Source: Ustulina deusta
Taxonomy: Eukaryota > Ascomycota > Sordariomycetes > Xylariales > Xylariaceae
DNA: 64,000 nucleotides
NCBI GenBank assembly: GCA_023159155.1
Contig: JAJNNX010000022.1
Coordinates: 62,001-126,000 of the forward strand
Direction: 5' to 3'
The position numbers and the translations under genes were made by a program. The notes beneath the pieces were generated by a model. It was not told the origin of the DNA and did no database searches. It saw only the letters and a list, made by a program, of their open reading frames with translations. This document shows positions 23,773 through 35,359 of the stretch, piece after piece; position 1 is the stretch's first letter, and every line of letters starts with the position of its first letter.

Positions 23773-24448
23773 TTTGATGATAGACTCGCGGTATGATGTG
23801 CAGTGGTTTCAACGAGGACGTTGACGTTCATGAAGCATAACGGCAGATGAGAAGGGGGGATCTATATGGCTGGGGACGTGGTCTGTATACACAAGATGTC
23901 GAATGTGGTATAGTTGTCTTCCAACGCGCCCACTACCATCGAAATAACCAAGAATTAGTAGTGCCGTGCTTAGGCCTCACCCATGACTTCATCGAGAGAA
24001 GAGAAGAGAAGGCAGGGAGGAATGGGGGGTTTTCCTCTACAGGCCTACCATAGCAGGTTCGACTAGTTCTGCACCTAAACTGCGAGTACCATCTAAGTGT
24101 CTAGATAGTGGGTGTTGAGGGGACAAGATGCCACCTGCCATGACGTCGCTTGGCATTGGCACTTCCAAGTCGGCATCCCTCGTGTCAATCAGCTCCAAGC
24201 CCTGGATTTCAAGGAAAGTCAGCCCCAAGCCAGCCTATCCCGGACCCCTGAGCCTCCGCTTAGCGTACCCGGCAGTGTACAGTGGGTACCAAGTCGCTTG
24301 AACGCGTCAAGGATCTGAGCTCCACTCCTGGAAGTTCAACACCACAAGAGATTTGTGCAGCTGCAGAGAGAGAGAGAGAGTATAAATTATCGAACTTGAT
24401 CTCGTTTTGGCAAAGCTAGCCGCTGTGAGACATATTAGTTGTCGCGCA
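23773..24448. other. Divergent promoter region
   Basis: About 680 bp separating the TOK1 start from the hydrolase start. Short ORFs only. It includes the GA tract and TATA-like box next to 24449. Confidence 0.55.
24366..24389 (+). promoter_or_regulatory. GA tract followed by TATA-like box upstream of hydrolase
   Basis: A (GA)n run ends directly against TATAAATTA, 60 bp before the ATG at 24449. The layout (polypurine tract plus TATA) resembles a core promoter. Function is inferred from position only. Confidence 0.45.
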
Positions 24449-25763
24449 ATGAGATGGCTTTCAAATAGCATTTCGAGGTCTGCCATCCGCCCTCGGCTGT
24501 CCAGACTTGGGACGAAGCCCCTGAGCACCATCGCCTCAAGTCTTCACCACGCAGAGCGAGTCAGTGTGCCTGTTGGCTCTTCTGGCAGTGTACATATAGA
24601 GTAAGCTATCTGCATCCATGGATCCTACTTCGGCTTCGTTTGGTGCATATTTCTAACTCTTCACCAGCCTGTATAATTTGGCCAAGATCTCGTCCTCAGA
24701 GCCGCTGCTGGTCTATCTACCGCCTTTTTCCACAGCCGCGTCTGCGCGCAACCTAATACAGTTGCCGAGGTTCGCTCAAAGACATGCAACTGCCGTGATT
24801 CACTACCGCTGGACAGAATCCTCATCCGATCCGGAGTCGATAAAGGATGATGCCCCAGACAGCGAAGAAACGGCCCATCGGCGCTTTCATCCAGGCTGGC
24901 CAGCACCAATCCACGATACTTTGAAGGCGTACACATGGATCGTTGAAAACTTGGCCCCTTCGACTGACGTGCGCCGAGATATATATGTCTATGGCTCGTA
25001 TCTAGGTGCCTCGCTAGCAACCTCATTGACTCTGACTGAAGCCTACCCACACGAACGCATGGCCGTCCGGGGATGCGTTGCCTACAACGGTATCTACAAT
25101 TGGACAATGTTCTTACCGGATCACCCCATCAACAAGCTCCCCCCGTCGCCATTGCGGAATTTCTTGGAAGACATCCTCGTTTCCTCTGCAGATCCCGACT
25201 TCCAGGAGCTGAAGCAAATGACCCGTGAATTGTTCAATAACCCCAGCCATTTGTTTGATCCGTTCGCCAGCTCCTGTCTTCTCTTTCACACGCCAGGGTT
25301 GCTCGTCCCTGCATCTTTCCATGAGTCGGCGATTCGTCCCCCATCTCTGGCTGACTTGTCTCGGATGCCTGAGGAGGTGATAGAAGGGCTCATGCCTCCT
25401 AAGCATCCTCGGAAGAGTCCCCTCCTTTTTCCTCCACGCGAGTTAACGCTCAGAATTCCCGAGACGCTACTATTACATGATGCCGCGCCATCTCTCCCAC
25501 CATCGTTGCTAAGGAGACGCCAAAGACGGAAGAAGGACAACTATGGGAACAACTTCCGAACCCAGGCAGAGGAGCTAGCAAGCCTGATGCGAAGGAGTAT
25601 CAATAAGATTGAGCTCAAGGAGCGGACGAAGTGGGACGAAGATGTGGGCCAATGGGATGACGAGGCCAACTGGCGGGTTCAGGTGTCTCAGGTAGGTGAC
25701 AATAGTGATAGCGTTGCTGCTGTGTGGTTAGAAGATCGAATGCTGAGAGGCCCATCTGGATAA
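24449..25763 (+). CDS. Alpha/beta-hydrolase-fold protein, possibly mitochondrial
   Basis: Exons 24449-24600 and 24668-25763 give 415 residues; the intron 24601-24667 has a GTAAGC donor and CCAG acceptor. The N-terminus MRWLSNSISRSAIRPRLSRLG is Arg/Ser-rich with no acids, which suits a mitochondrial presequence. The hydrolase core reads LLVYLPPFSTAAS, then VIHYRWTESS, then RDIYVYGSYLGASLATSL, where the Ser of YGSYLG sits at the nucleophile elbow; the exact GxSxG spacing is not kept. CVAYNGIYNWT follows. The C-terminal third is Pro/Arg-rich (LRRRQRRKKDNYGNN) and probably not part of the fold. Substrate unknown. The altered elbow may mean altered or lost catalysis. Confidence 0.78.
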
Positions 25764-26598
25764 TAAACTCCGAAGAGACCGCATGTTTATGAGATATCAA
25801 CATATATCGTTCAAGATAACCCGACTTCCAGTCAAGTGAATGGTTTCAATTTGTGTGATTCATTATTATGGCTTCCAACTTCGAGTTTGCCATATCATGC
25901 CAGATTTGCAACGCGCCTTGCAGGTATTTAGTGAGAAGGCCTCAATTATCGACCTTAATATCTATTTCATTCCCAGACCAGGAAAATGTGGAAATTTCAA
26001 AAAGCTTGAAGAAATCGCAGTATACGAACTTGGCGTCTAAATTCAGACGAGAAACATTCAGCGCGATGGGATTTTCGCTAGAGATGTACATACATAATGC
26101 GAGCAGTGGCACCTTGGCAATATGGCTGGTAACATTATTAGGTGCCAACAACATATCAGCTATGGGTGATAGGCTACCTAGGCATTATTATATGAAAGAA
26201 AAAGGCTCGCTAGGTGTTCCCTTAACATGAGTTATGAAGTCAATAGTCGAACATGATAGCTTGGACAACGCCAAAATATCATGGAATTCTAGAGGGTCTG
26301 TGATGAGATCGCTTAGAATCCTAGGTACCTACATAACCTACCACCTACAATGTAGGTACTTACTTGGGTACCTAAGTACTCAGGTACCAGATTTCGTTCT
26401 GGAGGGGTTAACGGTGGAGATGGTCCAAGCGTCGGGGGGCGCCGCCTCGCCTCGATGCCCAGGTGCAGACAGGTGCCGCTGCCCCCTCTACAACACACAT
26501 CTCGGCTGTCACGAAAAATCAAAAACCAATTTACAAACCGCAGTCAACCACTATTTTCACGACATCAACCTCCTCGCTCCCAGTCAACCACAGCGAAA
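25764..26598. other. Intergenic and promoter of RPS24
   Basis: About 830 bp. TAGGTACC words cluster at 26320-26395. No gene supported. The frame at 26234-26776 merely runs into the RPS24 leader. Confidence 0.55.
26322..26331. repeat. TAGGTACCTA palindrome
   Basis: A perfect copy of the intergenic palindrome. Degenerate copies continue through 26395, about 200 bp before the RPS24 start. Confidence 0.7.
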
Positions 26599-27287
26599 AT
26601 GGCCGACTCTGTCACCCTCCGTACTCGCAAATTCCAGCGGAATCCCCTGCTTGCTCGCGTTCGTAGCCCTCCTCTTCCTGCCCCTTCTTTCTTTCCCCTG
26701 TTTTTGGCGGAGACTAACAGATGTTGGATTTACAGAAGCAGATGGTCGCGTAAGTTCACCTCTCGACGTTCCCTGAAACCCCGGCGACGACAGCGACCGT
26801 GATGGCGATAGCGACAACGGCCTCCAAGCCACAATGCCGCACTCTTCTCTCCGACATACCATCCTTGCGGCACAATTTCTAACATAGGGTTTTCCAGCGA
26901 CATCATCCACCCCGATCAGGCCGGTATCTCCAAGGTCGACCTCCAACAGAAGCTCGCTACTCTCTACAAGGCGACCCCCGAACAGGTCAGCGTATTCGGC
27001 CTACAAACTGCCTATGGTGGCGGCAAGACCACCGCCTTCGCCTGCATCTACGACTCAGTTGAAGCCCGCAAGAAGTTCGATGCCAAGCACCGCCTCGTCC
27101 GTGCTGGCCTAGCCACCAAGCGCGAGCGCGCGTCCCGACAACAGAGTACGTTCATCCTGCTCGCTCTCCCATCTACTTTGGACAATTGCCTTACCCAATC
27201 TTGACAGGAAAACAACGCAAGAACCGCATGAAGACGCTCCGCGGTACCGAGAAGACAAAGGGCAAGAAGGCGAAGAAGGATTCGTAA
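26599..27287 (+). CDS. RPS24: 40S ribosomal protein S24 (eS24)
   Basis: Four exons (26599-26658, 26736-26749, 26898-27145, 27208-27287) give 133 residues, the usual eS24 length. The second exon is only 14 nt (KQMV plus two bases). The protein reads [37 protein letters not shown], then [40 protein letters not shown] and a Lys/Arg tail ending [11 protein letters not shown]. This is a small-subunit ribosomal protein of the cytosol. Introns packed into the first codons are typical of ribosomal protein genes. Confidence 0.96.
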
Positions 27288-28667
27288 AGGGTTTCATATG
27301 GGTCATAACGGTCAGGGATAGGGAGCGAGACTAGCTACATAGCCAAGTAGTGTCTCGTGACAAAGGCAATGCTATAAACGCATCTTCATCGATACCCGGT
27401 ATCCACCAACCCATCTCGGAATACCTTCTTACGGAGTCAAAAAAGAAAGATTCGTGACGAACTCGTCCCCAACCGCACACGAACTCCTCTATTCCTTGCC
27501 GGTGCATTGCAACACCATGGTCTCCCCGAAGTATCGTGACGAAAGGCAAAGCGATGGTGCGATTTGTTTCCGGGTTTGGAGTTTGGTTGTACATAACGGT
27601 ACCTCAAAGATAGGTTTTATCATCCCTTCTTGTAATGGGAATTTCACCTGAGCCACGCCGCTTTGAGCCCGAGCCTAGCCAGAACCTAGCGTGGGCAATA
27701 CCCGATTTTGCACAAGCCGAAAATGAACGCACTTGCCTAACTTAATACACTGTAACGAACGGAGATATTGATGGCCGGACGTAATGTATAACAACTCTCA
27801 TGATACAATACCTAAATGCTTAATATTGAGGATTTATACAACTTAGATGTCATAAGGAAACCTGAACAACTATTAGAAATGGGCTCTCTGTTATACTAAG
27901 TATTTATGGAAGCGTTATTGCCGTTACTTCTAGTTTCGCTTTTCATATTTAAGAGGAGCGACGACTATTCGGCAATTCGCATACGGTTGGCTATTAATGC
28001 GGATGCACATGCGATACCTACTAGGTACTGTTTACACCGTGGTTCTATTTATACCACCATGGAAACCGAATTAAGGCGTCAACTTGAAGAACTAGAATGC
28101 CAACGCGAAGAGGCAGAACGCGAAAGTGTGGCAGCTAGTCGCAGGCACTTCAGCCGTACCTCAAGGTCTGCCGCCGCTTGCCAAGTCTCTATTGCGAGGT
28201 ATTAGCTACTATAGGGCTTGGTTGCCCTTTGGTTTTGGAAATACAAGGGCCCTGGGTGCCCCCGAGTTCGAAAGACGAAGCACTCCTTTCCTTCGGTTCC
28301 GTGGCTATTGCGTGGCACCAGCTCGGCACTGGCGATCTCAGGACCCTGCGTGTGTGAAGGCTACGGTGCAGCTATTTCTCGCTACCGGCGGGGCTTATAG
28401 TGGATGACGTGGTGGGTGATAGCCTTACTTCACCGATAGTGGTTCGGGGACGAAGCACTGGCAGAGGGAGTGCTCTGTCGATATGGGAGTCAAGCCCCTC
28501 CATCTGTCACACGATGTCACATGATCTTTCCCGCCTTCATTCTGCCTTGTCTCCAAGTCCTCGCACGGCATCTCAACGTGCTGAGCTGCGTTGTGTCTAT
28601 GACAACCAGGGAAGACTTCGTGAACCTTGAATCCAGATAAAACATCCTAGCCAGCCCTCCTTTAGCT
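27288..28667. other. Gene-poor stretch, possible coding relics
   Basis: About 1.4 kb without an intact gene. Around 28062-28130 a frame reads METELRRQLEELECQREEAE, a heptad-like coiled-coil start that soon stops, and may be a relic of a larger gene. It adjoins the guanylate kinase pseudogene. Confidence 0.5.
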
Positions 28668-29073
28668 ATGGCTCTCAGCATGTCCATTTCTGCTCAAGCC
28701 AAAGACCAAGATCGAACTCCGATTCAGGATCGCCGGCCTGTTGTCATCTCCGGACCTTCGGGCGTTGGCAAAGGAACATTAGCTCAATAACTCTTGGGTG
28801 CCCATCGCGGCATTTTCGCTTCAACTGTCTCCCACACAGCTCGGTCCCCTCGCAGCGGCGAAGTCGAGGGCGTAAGCTACTATTTCGTGTCAGTTTCTGA
28901 GTTTGAGTTTCGTATTTCCCGGAACGCATTTATAGAATATACTCTTTTCAGCGGCAATTACTACGGCACAAGCTGAGCTGGAATATACCAAAACGCCTGG
29001 GGTCCATGATATCATGATCGTCAACGATACGGTCCAAGAAGCGTTTCAAAAGCTCGATAATTATATAAAGTAA
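28668..29073 (+). pseudogene. Guanylate kinase pseudogene (internal stop and central deletion)
   Basis: Translation from the ATG at 28668 gives RRPVVISGPSGVGKGTLAQ, the guanylate kinase P-loop, then a TAA at 28788. The same frame continues [20 protein letters not shown], then [11 protein letters not shown] and FSGNYYGTS, the GMP-binding region. There it hits TGA at 28974. In the shifted frame the C-terminus follows at once: [18 protein letters not shown], then FQKLDNYIK and a stop at 29071-29073. About 70 residues expected between the YGTS motif and the ELEY motif are missing. Guanylate kinase (about 190 residues) converts GMP to GDP; this copy lacks the central fold and cannot be active. No intron is apparent in the surviving part. 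A functional paralogue must lie elsewhere (inference). Confidence 0.85.
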
Positions 29074-30347
29074 AGTTTTCTTATGCATCCTTGACAGTTT
29101 CGGCCTTGGAATGGCCAACGCATATTTCAACTTCCAGCAGGTACGGCCGTATGGTTGTTCAATGTAGGGACGAAACGTAGGCCCAGAAATAATTCACCAT
29201 GGAGCATAGAAATGAAATCCCATTATTCCCTTGACTCGATAATCTCGACCAATTCACGGACCAAACTTTTCAGCCGCTTAGATCGTCATCCTCCTAAATT
29301 CACCCCTAATACGCGAGCTAAGGTGCGAGATTAGCTTGAAGGATGCGTCTTGCGAGCTCGAGTGCAATATCAAATTACTAGGGAGGGTCTTCACTTTTTA
29401 GTGTCGATATCGAGAATCTTTCAGGATTTGGAGATCGTTGCGATGGCAGTGAGGAGCGCTGTGACACTTCATATGATGCATCCCTCCGTATCATGAAGAA
29501 TGTTGGCCAGCAAAGTTGAATCGCCCGGGTACATACCCAGGTTTCTTAAAGGAGAAGTCGGTATACGTAAACCCATATCTGACACAGATTATATATAGTT
29601 AACAGGAATCGTGTCAATCCAGGATTTGGTGGGCATATATCCTTCCCATCAGACACAGTGGAAAAGCTCAAGGCTCGTTGTAGCGCACGTCTGGAAACGA
29701 TACAAGATGTTCTTCGACCCGGTCAGTATTTTAATAAACTGAGGTGTCGGCTTACTCTCGAGGGACTTTGGGGTTTCTCCCATAAAGATATTCCCAGACT
29801 TCCCGGGAGAATACCAAAACCAAGATTCAGGCAAGACGAAACGGACGAACAAGCCTCTTTGGGATCTCTCAAACGTCAATGCAGAGCTAGGCCGTTCGAG
29901 ACATGTTCCCTAACTCCTTCCACTTTAGGGTTAACCACGAAGTAACGAGCTCTAGTTATAGAACACAACACCCATGTAAGTCAAAGCAACCAGAACTAGG
30001 TATGTTGATGTTGACTGTAGAAGAGTGCTCACATAATAGGTCCGCCCCGTTAACCATGGGGACGAAACATGCCATCACCAGCATCATTACCGCGGAGTTC
30101 AGGTTTGCTCGAAACATGCACAAGTGAGAGAAGAAGAGGAGTATGATCCTAATATTAGCTAGAGCCTTCTGGGATACTAGAAGACGAGGTTAAATAGAAG
30201 CATCAACACACACGACAGTCTATTGATCGATAAACCAGAAGCCTCTATGCCCAGTCATAAGCACAACTATAAGAAAGCCTCGAACGCCTCTAGAGCTCTT
30301 GACATGCGCATAATCCTCGGAGGAACAATCTATCCAACCCTTCGGCC
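29074..30347. other. Intergenic, no gene seen
   Basis: About 1.3 kb of mixed composition. The ORFs at 29658-29945 and 29649-29879 overlap on opposite strands, and neither shows family features. Confidence 0.5.
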
Positions 30348-31285
30348 CTAGACGCCAGTCGTGGCATTCGCTTCACTACTCGCCTCCGCCTGCTTCCTAG
30401 CCATCCTCTCGAGGCACTGCTTCAGGTCGTGGTTCAACACGGTTTCGTACGCGGCACGCATCTCCCTCTCCTCGGCGTCGGTGAGCGGGATCTCCGGTCT
30501 GCGACGACGGCTCTCGGGAAGCTCCCTTAGGCTTGCGTTTGGGTCCGCCCCCGTCTCATCCGCGAATTCATAGGAGCGGTACTCGGTGTTGTCCCAGCCA
30601 GTTCCTGCGATGAGGGGACTATTAGTTGTCGCAATAGGCGGAAAGAACAAGAACAAGAACAAGAACAAGAAGAAGAAGAAGAAGAACGGCGGCTAGCGAA
30701 GAGGATAGTTTGCTCGTCTGGTGAGACGCAGGACTTACCCCGTCCAGGATTCACCCCGACCCAGTCCTCCGTGATGAAATGCAAAATACCACCGTGGGTG
30801 ACGAGGACGACCTGTGCGTCATCGCCGGCACCCCGGACGAGGTCCCGGAGCCATAATCTCGTGCTGCGGGCCCGGGCCTCGAGCTTCTTCGGCTCGGGGT
30901 AGTATCTCGAGTCGGGCGTCTTCTTGTTCCAGTCATCCGTGAGGAGGCCGAGGTCGACGAGGTCGCCGAACTCGTCCCTCAGCGGTCCCACGTCGCTCCC
31001 CGCGTCGCAGGGGTAGAGGGAGACCTCCTGGGCGTCCTGGAGAGCCACGATCTTCTTGCCCGCCGCCACGGCCGGGGCGAAGGACAGCTGGCACGTGGAT
31101 ATGGTCCGCCGGATCGGCGACGCGACCAGGTGCGTGATCTTGTCGTGGTAGGGGAAGTGGGCGCAGAGCTCGGCGCACTGCTGCTTGCCGAGGTCCGTCA
31201 GGTCCGGATCCCGGATCCACTGGTTCTCGGCGTTGAGATTGTGATAGCCCTGCGCGTGACGGACTAGGTGGATGACTGGCGCCAT
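30348..31285 (-). CDS. Histidine phosphatase superfamily (phosphoglycerate-mutase-like) protein
   Basis: Exons 31285-30739 and 30604-30348 give 267 residues. The intron 30738-30605 has a GTAAGT donor and GCAG acceptor, and the join PGRGTGWDNTEYRSYEF is in frame. Catalytic RHG-type motif: HLVRHAQGYHN at residues about 6-16. The partner Arg lies in LVASPIRRTISTC, and the second His in VVLVTHGGILHFI. These suit a cytosolic phosphatase or mutase of the PGAM-like branch. The spacing (DLTDLGKQQCAEL) is that of fungal PMU1-like proteins. The substrate cannot be read from sequence. The intron contains an AAGAAC/AAG repeat. Confidence 0.9.
30643..30687. repeat. AAGAAC/AAG simple repeat inside an intron
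   Basis: Tandem AAGAAC then AAG units within the intron of the phosphatase gene. On the coding strand they read as a CTT/GTTCTT pyrimidine tract. Confidence 0.85.
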
Positions 31286-33419
31286 TTCTGATGTTGGCCT
31301 GAGTCAGTGACTACTTAACTACACCCAACCACGCTACGAAGAAAACCCTGGCTTCCGACGAGAGGACGGGACTTGATGGCGAGACGAGTCGGTCTCGCTT
31401 GTTAAAACTCAAATGCTGGGCGGTGCGGTGAAAGTTACAAACACGGGCAAATAGCGAACTCCGACTGAGTTTATTTAAATGTCCAGCACGGCATACCTTG
31501 AGGACCGTAAAGAGCTGCGAAGACGCTTTCTTGTGTCGCAGATTCTACGGCAAAGTGGAGACTTGCCACGGGCTAGTTGTCTCATTTCCAGGGTCATCTT
31601 ATCCCGCAACCAGTGCAGTGGATGCTGCGGTGGATTGTAGCTGTGTGAAGGTCTGTTGATAGAATCTGACTCGATCGTGACGCTCCCGAGTTCGGCGTCA
31701 GCCACCAGAGTTGCGGGGTTCTTTCTCACCGGCGCGCGTTAGTTATTCAACAGTGAAACCAACTGTCGGACCAGTTGTCAGCCGATCCAAAAATTTTTTT
31801 GTCTCGGGCAGAGTTGGCCATTGCGCAAACCTCTCTGCGCTTCAAGGCGACGACAGAATCATGAACGTGACCAGCGACGCTACACAGGAATTATGTAGTG
31901 TAGGCCTCGCCTCAGACGAATACCTTGGCGTCGAGATATAAACCAGATAAACTAAAACCCGTTTGGCTGACTTCGATAGTCGCACCAGAATAACGTCTAT
32001 ACCGTAATGTATATATGTCCTTAGCATGTTTAATTAAAAATACCTTTTCTAATATTCAGGCATAAACCTCAACAGAACAAACACAGTTATTCAAACCATA
32101 TGGAATTAGTACGTAGTTTAAACGTGTCGAAAGAGAGCAAGGCAATTTTTCGGTCGGTATGGGTCCGGACCCGGAGATTAGTATCGGTGAGTGTGTTCCG
32201 GCAAGCCTGATTGGGTTACTCCGCCGGCAGTGCGACTAATTGCTGGCGCTGAATTGTACAAGGCCACATTCATTCTTTACTGCAGTAGCTTCCTGAAAAG
32301 GGGCAAGATCGAAGCGATGGCTCCATGTTGGTGGTCTCGGGCATAGATCGCGTCTCTTGGTATAGGGAGACTAGACGAGTTCTATATTAGAGAATGTGAG
32401 GCCCGAAACTCGCTTTCCACCCTATTGAAGTTTAATCTACATTTCCATCGCCCGTACGTTGCGCAAGGCAACGCTGACGCTTGACATCGATGTTTAACTG
32501 ACATACCTAATGTCGTTGGATTCCCTCACCCCTAGTAGCCATCAACTTGAAACATGTAATCTTCCTGGCTGTGTGGGACAGCAGGAACTCCCGCCCGTGC
32601 TGATAAGTGTGTACGTGTAAGGACACACTAGGAGGGGGTTGGTATAAATATGTACACCTAGGTTGTTTCGATATGTGCCGTCGGCCTAGTGGGGACTTGG
32701 GCCTCGGCTATGCACTGCAACTATAACGATACGTTCGAAGTCAATGGTGCATGTACAACAGTATAACTAGATTGTTCGCAGGTAGGCGACAAGTCATTGC
32801 TCGAGAATGCCGTGTCGGAAAGAATGCGAATGCATTGCGTATCTGTGCATCTGTACGTAAGCTGCTTTGACAGTGGCGACGGTAGGTCGTAGACAAGCAT
32901 CCGGGCTTGAACGGGAATGAACCGAGATGAGTGATAGGACCAGCAATATATCGGACCTAGACCCCAATATTCATCCCCTCCAGTGCGTCCCAACACGGCG
33001 GATGTACTTCAAGTACTGGTGGCCCGAGATTATTGCTCCTTTTTTTCTTGCTTGTTTTCTTCCTGTTTCCCCCCTGAAGCTGTCTTGGCTGTCAGGAACG
33101 GTAAGTAGGCCCGAGCGCCTTGCATTGCGCGCGCTAAAATACCCCATGCGCAAAGATTGGCTGCGGTTGGCTTTATCTCTTTTTCCTAGCGCGTATCCAC
33201 CTGGCGATACCACTTCCCCAAGATCCACCCTTCTATTACCTACCTATTCTTCAAGCCAGCCTCATCACTCATCGCTGCACATCCTATCCTCTTGTTTCGA
33301 GACAACAACAGCATCCATACCCTAAGTAGACTTTCTCGTCTTCCTTTGCGAAGTCAATATCTCCTATCGGAAAACATCTCTCGCCAATCCCTTGAGAAGG
33401 ATTCATAACAACTGACACA
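31286..33419. other. Long divergent intergenic region
   Basis: About 2.1 kb with no supported gene. Short ORFs at 31475, 31711 and 32721-33325 are unremarkable. The last 200 bp are pyrimidine-rich and probably the leader of the next gene. Confidence 0.5.
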
Positions 33420-34207
33420 ATGGGTGGGATCCGTGAAGTTCACCTTTTCCTGCACCCCATCCTTAGCCCTTCCCCATTCTTCCTACTTCCGCTGCGATAA
33501 CGGTCACAGACGATATTTACAATCATATCAGTGATCATTGCCGCGGCGGATATGTCTTTTCCTCCCCCTCACTTCGGGTGGCTCGACCAGAGGTGGCGAG
33601 TCCGTTTCCATTCGCTCCGCCTCGTACCTTGTACCACGAATACACACTAACTTCTGTGTTTCGCACAGCGCCGAACGCACTCACCAATCTGAAGGCTAAG
33701 CTCAAGGCCGCCTTCCGCAAGAAGGACAAGAAACCCAAGGAGGGCGATTCCGCTGCTGGAGCCGCCAAGGCCGACGCTCCTGCTGGTAAGTTCAATGTAG
33801 AATCCGTAAATTTCAGGTACACACTGCGGAATGCCACAAGAATGATGCTGACTCATGTAGCTGCTGCTGCTGCTGCCGCGGCCACTGCCACTCCTGGTGG
33901 AGAAGCCCCTGCCGTCGACGCACCCAAGACCGAGGAGACGGTTAAGCCTGCCACTGACACTGGTAAGTCGGCTGACCCCGCTATAACCCCCGCGGTGACT
34001 GTCTGGAGCGCTTGACTCGCGAACAGCTCTCTCATTGGAAGCTGGAAGCACTTGCTGACCTCATTAGCTGCCGGCGCCGCCACCGAGGCGAAGCCCGAGG
34101 ACAAGGCCACTGAGACTGCCGCCGCTGCTGCTGATGCCCCCGCCGAAGCCCCGGCTGCCGCTGAGACTAGCGCCACCACCGACACCAAGCCTGCCGGAAC
34201 CGCCTAA
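33420..34207 (+). CDS. Small Ala/Lys/Glu-rich protein, function unknown
   Basis: Four exons (33420-33432, 33669-33785, 33861-33962, 34068-34207) give 123 residues. The 13-nt first exon (MGGI) is followed by a 236-nt intron. All introns have GTGAAG or GTAAGT donors and AG acceptors, and every exon boundary is in phase 1. The N-terminus NALTNLKAKLKAAFRKKDKK is an amphipathic basic helix. The remainder is low complexity: Ala, Pro, Glu, Thr and Lys (for example TATPGGEAPAVDAPKTEETV and AAAAADAPAEAPAAAETS). Such small basic-helix plus disordered-tail proteins occur in filamentous fungi, but I know of no assigned role. The uniform exon phases could reflect exon-by-exon growth of the tail. Confidence 0.75.
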
Positions 34208-35359
34208 GAGTAGCGATACACCACCAGCAGGGAAGAACTTTCTTAAGTGGCGTTAATAAATAGCTTGATGGACATGGAATATGGAATTCTTTCCCCTAAT
34301 TTGGCATCCTGACGATATGTATTCACGCATGGTTGGCCTGATGGTCTCGTGGTGGCATGGCTGATTCAGAGAGCACCTTACTGAGCTCGTTGTTTGATGG
34401 AGTTTGAGATTTGAGATACCCTTCGTGGTCAACAATTGAGACTTTCTATTCCTAAATACGCTAAGTTTATCACCTATCGATACGTGATGCTCCTTTATCT
34501 GAGGGTCTGCCAAGATTGCGCATTGCCTATTACGGAGTAGTGTGGATTTTGGTGGCCTAAGCGTTTTTGCCTCTTTGTCCCGACTGAGACAACTTGCTCA
34601 TGGGTCGGCTCTCTTGATGGTTCTCCATGCTCATTCAAAGCTTCAGTGGTGAAAGGATCTTGTTACACTTGAGACATCCACGGAGATCGAAGGCACAAGC
34701 ATGTCAAGAGCTGGTTGTCCCAGTCTCTGAAAAAAATACTGCTCTGGAGAGACAAAGCCCTCAGACATTAGTTACAGTCACATCCAGGATTTACGCTTCC
34801 CTACTATTTAGACAGATCTAGCCACTGAACCATTTGGCAGATGGATTTCCCTGATTTTGGATTTGTCACTTTTCGTGTGGTTGCTGGAATCTAGTGGGAT
34901 TCGATGGAGAGGCATGTCATGGAGGCAGGACCCGACAAAAAGGTTGTTCTGGGCAAGGATAGACAATAGCTAGGTCGGCAGTACTATTATATGAGCCTAT
35001 ATGGCAATTGGCGGGATGCAAAGGCAAGTCGAGGATCCATCCGTTAGCCTCATTGATTATATGTCTATCTACATCCCAATCTTCCTTGAGCTGCGGAGAC
35101 TGGTTCATCGCGTACGGTGAGGACATGTAGAATAAGTCAAAATTTCCAGGTGTGAATGATTGTATTTTATTGTCTCTATTCCAGTTATTGTTTGAGCTAT
35201 GAGGATCTGATGGAACTATCTATTACCTGGGTATGACCTCCTAGATGTTAGATTGTTCTGTTCCCTTGTTTTTGTTATCATGTGTCTATCCTTCGTTCAG
35301 CTTATCAGGTAGATAGAGGTACGACGAGGGGAGACGTTCCCAAACAGGTTGCTTGATGC
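34208..35359. other. Intergenic between convergent genes
   Basis: About 1.15 kb with short ORFs only and no repeat family or RNA recognised. Confidence 0.5.
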
